The notes under the pieces are model-generated. The model was not told where the DNA came from and made no database searches. It saw nothing but the letters and a program-made list of their open reading frames with translations. A program made the translations under genes and the position numbers. A stretch of 9,558 nucleotides of DNA from an uncultured Bacilli bacterium (GTDB taxonomy: Bacteria > Bacillota_I > Bacilli_A > RF39 > UBA660), in contig CANQSC010000045.1 of assembly GCA_947626445.1 (NCBI GenBank), positions 1-9,558 of the forward strand. Reading direction: 5' to 3'. Shown one piece after another: positions 5,446-9,558 of the stretch (position 1 is the stretch's first letter; each line of letters begins with the position of its first letter).

Positions 5446-5553
5446 TTAAAAAGCAAGAACAAGACGAAAGCTGATATTTGATATTGCAAATCCAGTATCA
5501 TAGCCAAAACTTACTACACCTGAGCCGGCACCCATGTAATAATCACCACCTCG
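5446..5553 (-). other. Candidate DGR variable region (VR) at the 3' end of the surface-protein gene
   Basis: Codons 615-649 run from RGG to FRLVL at the very C-terminus of an FGE/C-type-lectin-like fold, the position of a DGR variable region. Between fixed residues (RGG, G, F, G, SFR) most codons are one or two adenine changes from AAC/AAT: GAT, TAC, GCC, GGC, AGT, GGC, TAT, GAT, ACT, ATC, AGC. No near-copy of this stretch and no reverse transcriptase lies in the window, so the call rests on protein pattern alone. Confidence 0.45.
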
Positions 5554-7395
5554 CCTTAGCCACGGATAATCTGAGCAAATTAAAAATGCTTCATCATTAT
5601 ACCAGCTAGTAACTTTTCTAATTAAACTTTTATTTTCCATATCATAAAATGGCCCCATTTCTTTCGTCGAATCTCCTAATTTTCCACGATTATATGTTGT
5701 ATTACTCGTACTATGATCGTATTTATCATAATATCTTGAATCTGTTGGTAATTTTATTTCTCCTGTTATAATTTCATTTGTCCCTGTTAATAAACCATTA
5801 AATCCTGAGTTAGAAGTATTATTTTGTCCTGATGATACTTTACCTGTTTTTCCATCTCCTGAACTATTATCGTCTATTCCACTCATCATGTATTCCCAAG
5901 CTCCTCCACTCATATCGAATACCCCAGTATAATTATTCGTTGTACTTGCTACAACACTTTCTTTGTTAAAGTAGTTGGTATTATATATTCCATCTGTTCC
6001 TGGACTTGTTACTCCACCATATTCATTACAGGCTTCTGGGATATTACTACATAATTCATTGGTAGCTGTATATCCTATGGTTGGTTCGTATCTTGCTGCA
6101 TAGCCGGTTATACAATCTGAATTATTATTAATTCTTACACTTGCATGACTTCCATACTCGCTATTCTGTAAATAGGCTACGGCTCCCCATTCCATGTTCT
6201 TCATCATATGACTATTTAAGGTTGCTTCATAATTTCTTCCTATAACATAGGCCTTAGCCACTTGAATTCCTCGCCATGAATATACATTGGGTTTGATTAT
6301 GACTTTATTTGCTGCTTCTATTGATGCTGTTTCATCTATTGGATTCACTTGGGCTGCTGTAGTACTTTCTGCTCCATCATATCCTGTTTCAAATTTGCCG
6401 ACCCATATTCCATTTGTATTAAATGATGTGAAGGCTGGATGGGTTAACATTTGTCCTTTTGTTGTTCCACTTTTTACTGGCTCATCTTTGTTTTCAAATT
6501 CAATGTTTATTATTTGTTCTTTTTCTTCTTTGGTTCCTAATCCTTCATAGTTTCCTTCATCAAAAATTTCATATCTATATCTTGGTATCCATACAAAATA
6601 ACTTTCAATGTCACTTTCTTCTATTGCCTCATTTGCTCCTGGATCTTCTACACCACTTTTTAAGATGACTGCATTTGCCCATTGTTGTTCGGCATAACTA
6701 TACCATTTTTCTGTCTCATCTGCTCTTGTTACACTTCCATCTTCTTCACTTATTTTGATTGGTACTAATCCTCCATCTAATACTGGGTCTGTTCCATTTA
6801 AGATACTTTCTGTATATGGCTTTTCTCCTAACACACTTTCTACTACTATCTTTGATTTATAGATACTATTTTCTATACTATCTTCTTTGGTTACATCTTC
6901 ATCTATCCATACTCTTAATTCATAATTTTTTTCTTCACTTGGTTTTAGTCTTCCACTTTTTATTTCTCTTCCTTCTTTTGTATTACTTGCTTTTTTCTTT
7001 TCATATGTCTTATATTCGCTTAATAATACTCCTACTCCTTTATCTCCTTCTTCATTTAATGTTATTTTAACATATTCACTATTTAATGTTGTTTCATTTA
7101 ACATCTCTAAATTTATTGTATAATCAGCATAAGCTTCACAATTATTTTTGATACTAAATTTATATGGCTTACTTTTTAATCCTTCTTCATCTAATTTTGG
7201 AAACGCATTTTTTAAACTTATATTATCTTCTTCATTTTCGATTGTTACATTTAAACATGATGTACTTACCACATTCTCTCCTGTTTGCTCTTTTGTCATT
7301 ACCCATAATGCATATGTTACTCCTATTGCTATTACAAGTAAAATACTTACTATTAATATTACATATAATATCTTTTTATTCTTATTTTTTACCAT
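5446..7395 (-). CDS. Membrane-anchored surface protein with FGE/C-type-lectin-like domain, DGR-target-like
   Basis: A 649-aa predicted exported protein of unknown function. A basic start (KNKNKK) and one hydrophobic helix (about 9-31, ending VTYALW) make a signal anchor or signal peptide. Residues 40-190 look like a beta-sandwich of the TasA/CalY kind (SCLNVTI, PYKFSIKNNC, YELRVWID). From about 225 to the end it resembles the formylglycine-generating-enzyme-like fold: YFVWIPRYRY (266-275), MMKNMEWGAVAYL (397-409), FDMSGGAWEYMMSG (493-506) and the C-terminal RGG...FRLVL. The catalytic Cys pair of true FGE is not seen near RGG, so this is probably a binding domain. The last 35 residues look like a diversity-generating retroelement variable region. 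The start at ATG 7395 has GGAAGGAAG about 6 nt upstream; the reading from 7455 overlaps the promoter. It is divergent from the RHH-like gene. Confidence 0.8.
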   Translation of the reverse strand: MVKNKNKKILYVILIVSILLVIAIGVTYALWVMTKEQTGENVVSTSCLNVTIENEEDNISLKNAFPKLDEEGLKSKPYKFSIKNNCEAYADYTINLEMLNETTLNSEYVKITLNEEGDKGVGVLLSEYKTYEKKKASNTKEGREIKSGRLKPSEEKNYELRVWIDEDVTKEDSIENSIYKSKIVVESVLGEKPYTESILNGTDPVLDGGLVPIKISEEDGSVTRADETEKWYSYAEQQWANAVILKSGVEDPGANEAIEESDIESYFVWIPRYRYEIFDEGNYEGLGTKEEKEQIINIEFENKDEPVKSGTTKGQMLTHPAFTSFNTNGIWVGKFETGYDGAESTTAAQVNPIDETASIEAANKVIIKPNVYSWRGIQVAKAYVIGRNYEATLNSHMMKNMEWGAVAYLQNSEYGSHASVRINNNSDCITGYAARYEPTIGYTATNELCSNIPEACNEYGGVTSPGTDGIYNTNYFNKESVVASTTNNYTGVFDMSGGAWEYMMSGIDDNSSGDGKTGKVSSGQNNTSNSGFNGLLTGTNEIITGEIKLPTDSRYYDKYDHSTSNTTYNRGKLGDSTKEMGPFYDMENKSLIRKVTSWYNDEAFLICSDYPWLRRGGDYYMGAGSGVVSFGYDTGFAISNISFRLVLAF

Positions 7396-7420
7396 AAGTT
7401 TACTTCCTTCCATTTTAATT

Positions 7421-7450
7421 AGTATACCACTTTTGCATTGCATTATGCAA
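7421..7450 (-). promoter_or_regulatory. Promoter of the surface-protein gene
   Basis: On the minus strand TTGCAT (7450-7445) and TATACT (7426-7421) are 18 bp apart. The -10 is preceded by TGG, giving an extended -10 TGGTATACT. It lies 26 bases before the start codon. Its -35 is one arm of the inverted repeat shared with the divergent promoter. Confidence 0.6.
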
Positions 7451-7460
7451 GGCATATTAT
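7433..7460 (+). promoter_or_regulatory. Promoter of the RHH-like gene, sharing an inverted repeat with the divergent promoter
   Basis: TTGCAT (7433-7438) and TATTAT (7455-7460) are 16 bp apart, with the start codon 40 bases downstream of the -10. TTGCAT here and ATGCAA at 7445-7450 are exact inverted arms around a 6-bp spacer, and each arm acts as the -35 of one of the two facing promoters. A protein bound to the repeat would block both. Confidence 0.5.
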
Positions 7461-7500
7461 CTGCTTCTTTTGTCTTACAATTAAGTTAAGGAGTGATATT

Positions 7501-7689
7501 ATGGCATTTAAATTAAATACTGAAAAAAAGGAAACAGAGAATAAAACAATCCGTTTCCCATTACCTTTAATCAAAGATATTGAACATGTTTTAGAAGGAA
7601 CAGAAATAACATTTTCTAAATTTGTTATTCAAGCTTGTGAATATGCTTTAAAAGAAATGGAACCAAAAAAGTCATTCGTTAAAGAATGA
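7501..7689 (+). CDS. Ribbon-helix-helix-like small protein
   Basis: A 62-aa protein that looks like a ribbon-helix-helix (CopG/Arc-like) DNA-binding unit: a short strand NKTIRFP (14-20), helix A PLIKDIEHVLEG (22-33), the turn TEITFSK, and helix B FSKFVIQACEYALKEM (38-53), then a charged tail. Such proteins bind operators as dimers through the paired strands. The start is ATG 7501, with a strong AAGGAGTG (7488-7495) upstream; an earlier in-frame reading from 7438 has no ribosome site and would include the promoter. It is divergent from the surface-protein gene with a shared inverted repeat in the gap, so autoregulation and control of that gene are reasonable guesses. Family call is by pattern only; a small antitoxin is another option, but no toxin gene is adjacent. 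Confidence 0.7.
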   Translation: MAFKLNTEKKETENKTIRFPLPLIKDIEHVLEGTEITFSKFVIQACEYALKEMEPKKSFVKE

Positions 7690-7696
7690 TTTTTTT
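7665..7696. terminator. Bidirectional terminator between RHH-like gene and P-type ATPase
   Basis: AAAAAAGTCATTC (7665-7677) pairs with GAATGATTTTTTT (7684-7696), a 13-bp stem with one G-T pair and a GTTAAA loop. The coding end of the RHH-like gene lies inside the left arm and loop, and the ATPase stop codon (7697-7695) touches the right arm. Confidence 0.85.
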
Positions 7697-9558
7697 AATT
7701 TATTGTTGGATCTAATTTACTAAATATTTTAATACTTAATGCATAAAATTTCTTAAAGACATATAATGAATCTAAAATTAAAACTAAACCAATTAAAATT
7801 GTTTGAGGAGTAAAATTCATTAAATTAAAGAATTCATTTTGAAAAGTTACAGCATATATAAAACCAGTTAATAAAAGGGCAAATAATATTTTTCTTAATG
7901 TTGTAAAAGGAATACTTATTTTATATAAGAAAATAAATCCTGTTACTCCTGTTAAATAAACAGCCATTGTACTATAAAATTGATAAGGCAAATCAAATAC
8001 ATATGAGAAAGCCATAATTAAAGCAACATCAAAGAAAACTGTTAAAGCACAAGGAAGACTCTTACTCATTATTTTTAATAAGAAGTTACCTCTTACTAAT
8101 TCTTTATTAGACTCTAAAGCGAGAATAAATGAAGGTATTCCAATTGTAAAACCGGTTATTAAAGTAAGTTGAATAGGCACGAAAAAGTATCTTGAACCAA
8201 CAATTATACTAAATATAATTAATAACATCGTATAAGTTGTTTTACTAAGTAATAGGGATGCTGACCTTTCAATATTATTAATGGTTCTTCTTCCTTCTTC
8301 TACAATCTTTGGTAGCGAATCAAAGTTATTATCAAGTAATACTAATTGGGCAACATTTCTTGCGGCATCAGTAGCATTAGCAATGGATATTGCACAATCA
8401 CTTTGTTTTAAAGCTAAAACATCGTTTACCCCATCACCTGTCATAGCAACACAGTGTTCATCTTTTTGTAATGTTTCAATAATTATTTTTTTCTCTTCTG
8501 GCTTAACTCTACCAAAAACATCATATTCATTTATAGCTTTTTTTAGTTCTTCTTCACTTAAATTTTCTAAATCAATTCCTTTAACATTTTCTAAACCCAC
8601 TTTATTTGCTATTTTTAAAACGGTTTTTACATTATCTCCAGAAATAATTTTTACTCTTACTCCTTGAGATTTAAAATAATTTAAAGTATTTAAAGCTTCT
8701 TTTCTTATAACATCTTCAATTAAAATTAAACCAATTGCATCTAAATTCTCTGGTTTGTTTGTTAATTTATCTTTTCCTTTTGCGACAACTAAAACCCGAT
8801 ACTCATTTTGATATTTTTCTAAATCTTTAATCTTATTTAAAGAATTTTTATTAAGTAAATATTCCGGAGCCCCTAAATAAATAGAACCTTGATTTTTAAA
8901 AGAAATAGCACTGAATTTTCTTTCTGATGAAAAAGCAATTTTATCAGTTACTTCATAACTACCAGCACTTTTAAAATGTTCTTTTAAGGCTTTCATTGTT
9001 TCATTTGCATCCATACTAAAATAAGCATAATTGGTAAGTATTTCATCTAAATTATTTTTTTTATTTAAGTTAATAACTTCTTTAACAACCATTTTACCTT
9101 CCGTTAAAGTTCCCGTTTTATCTAAGCAAATAACATCTACTCTAGCAAGAGTTTCAATACAATATAATTGTTGAACTAAAACTTTATATTTAGAAAGTCT
9201 AATAACACTTACGGCCATTACCGAACTAGTAAGTAAAACTAAACCTTCTGGTATCATTCCAATTAAAGCGGCAACTGATGAAAATATTGCTTCGGGAATA
9301 TTACCATTAGTTGTATTATATTGACTAAAAAACATTACAATCCCAATCGGAATAATAAAATAAGAAATAATTTTTAAAATATCTTCAAAAGATTTCATAA
9401 TAATAGAATTAGTTGGTTTAACTATTTTAGCATCATGAGATATTTTAGAAGTATAATTATCCTTACCAATATGTTCTATCCTAGCAAGACAATTACCACT
9501 GATAATATAAGACCCAGATAATAATAAATCACCTTTTTTCTTAGTTATGGCATCAACT
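7695..9558 (-). CDS. P-type cation ATPase, CtpE-like (5' end outside window)
   Basis: Membrane pump that couples ATP hydrolysis to cation movement through an Asp-phosphate intermediate. About 620 residues are visible and the frame is open to the right edge, so the N-terminus and first membrane pair are missing. The first codons (VDAITKKKGD, then SGSYIISGNC) are the end of the actuator domain just after its TGE loop. Next come M3-M4 with the ion-site motif GMIPEGLVLL, the phosphorylation motif DKTGTLTEG (Asp codon at 9122-9120), the nucleotide domain with KFSAIS, the hinge TGDGVNDVLALKQSD, and about six C-terminal membrane helices. The PEGL motif and the ETLARVDVICLDKTGT stretch resemble the mycobacterial Ca2+ pump CtpE and its firmicute relatives; the true substrate is not proven. 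ATG 9398 is internal, not the start. Confidence 0.93.
   Translation of the reverse strand, partial: VDAITKKKGDLLLSGSYIISGNCLARIEHIGKDNYTSKISHDAKIVKPTNSIIMKSFEDILKIISYFIIPIGIVMFFSQYNTTNGNIPEAIFSSVAALIGMIPEGLVLLTSSVMAVSVIRLSKYKVLVQQLYCIETLARVDVICLDKTGTLTEGKMVVKEVINLNKKNNLDEILTNYAYFSMDANETMKALKEHFKSAGSYEVTDKIAFSSERKFSAISFKNQGSIYLGAPEYLLNKNSLNKIKDLEKYQNEYRVLVVAKGKDKLTNKPENLDAIGLILIEDVIRKEALNTLNYFKSQGVRVKIISGDNVKTVLKIANKVGLENVKGIDLENLSEEELKKAINEYDVFGRVKPEEKKIIIETLQKDEHCVAMTGDGVNDVLALKQSDCAISIANATDAARNVAQLVLLDNNFDSLPKIVEEGRRTINNIERSASLLLSKTTYTMLLIIFSIIVGSRYFFVPIQLTLITGFTIGIPSFILALESNKELVRGNFLLKIMSKSLPCALTVFFDVALIMAFSYVFDLPYQFYSTMAVYLTGVTGFIFLYKISIPFTTLRKILFALLLTGFIYAVTFQNEFFNLMNFTPQTILIGLVLILDSLYVFKKFYALSIKIFSKLDPTIN

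Noticed and set aside
5216..5449. Plus-strand frame over the UPF0316 gene start
   Set aside because: It has no ribosome site and no family resemblance, and is opposite a recognisable membrane-protein gene.
6287..7489. Several hydrophobic plus-strand reading frames opposite the surface-protein gene (e.g. 6287-6550, 6759-7070, 7148-7489)
   Set aside because: They are antisense to a gene with clear domains, have Leu/Phe-rich low-complexity products that mirror the other strand's codon use, and lack ribosome sites.
8281..8667. Plus-strand frame of 128 codons inside the ATPase gene
   Set aside because: It lies antisense to the conserved P domain, including the TGDGVND region; its Ser/Phe-rich product is a by-product of the opposite frame.
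9396..9398. ATG as the start of the P-type ATPase
   Set aside because: The frame continues upstream to the window edge with a recognisable actuator-domain end, so the gene is cut by the window and this Met is internal.
1..9558. Mycoplasma-type genetic code (UGA = Trp) because of the AT richness
   Set aside because: TGA ends two genes immediately at terminators, and Trp residues in conserved motifs are TGG.
1..9558. DGR template repeat, reverse transcriptase, CRISPR array, tRNA or rRNA
   Set aside because: None could be found by reading both strands. No near-copy of the 3' end of the surface-protein gene and no evenly spaced repeats are present.

Overview
The window is AT-rich bacterial DNA from the low-GC Bacillota. 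It carries HU, spoIVA, spoVIF and der, so the lineage has spore-formation genes. UGA ends at least two genes (2630-2632, 7687-7689) and Trp is encoded by TGG, so the standard code applies, not the Mycoplasma code. An uncultured gut-type Bacilli relative fits best, because the 649-aa surface protein resembles proteins I associate with such genomes. That placement is an inference.

Layout, left to right. 1-174 is a noncoding end with a terminator, a repeat/palindrome block, a C10 run and the HU terminator. 175-2049 holds HU and spoIVA on the minus strand, each with its own terminator. 2201-3514 is a regulator-rich patch: three small XRE-type helix-turn-helix genes (two plus, one minus) and spoVIF, which follows the minus-strand XRE gene. 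3534-5394 holds der and a UPF0316 membrane protein gene, both minus. 5446-7395 is a large predicted surface protein, minus. 7501-7689 is a short ribbon-helix-helix-like gene on the plus strand, divergent from it. 7695-9558 is a P-type ATPase on the minus strand that runs off the right edge and lacks its N-terminus here.

The minus-strand order der - spoVIF - spoIVA - HU recalls the der - gpsA - spoIVA - hbs neighbourhood of Bacillus subtilis. The regulators and spoVIF sit where gpsA and other genes would be. Convergent gene pairs share tight bidirectional terminators (2623-2653, 3513-3534, 7665-7696), and divergent pairs share short control regions.

The most unusual element is the surface protein. 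It has an N-terminal membrane anchor, a beta-rich region and a formylglycine-enzyme/C-type-lectin-like domain. Its last ~36 residues look like the variable region of a diversity-generating retroelement target. No reverse transcriptase or template repeat is visible here, so any such system would act from elsewhere in the genome.
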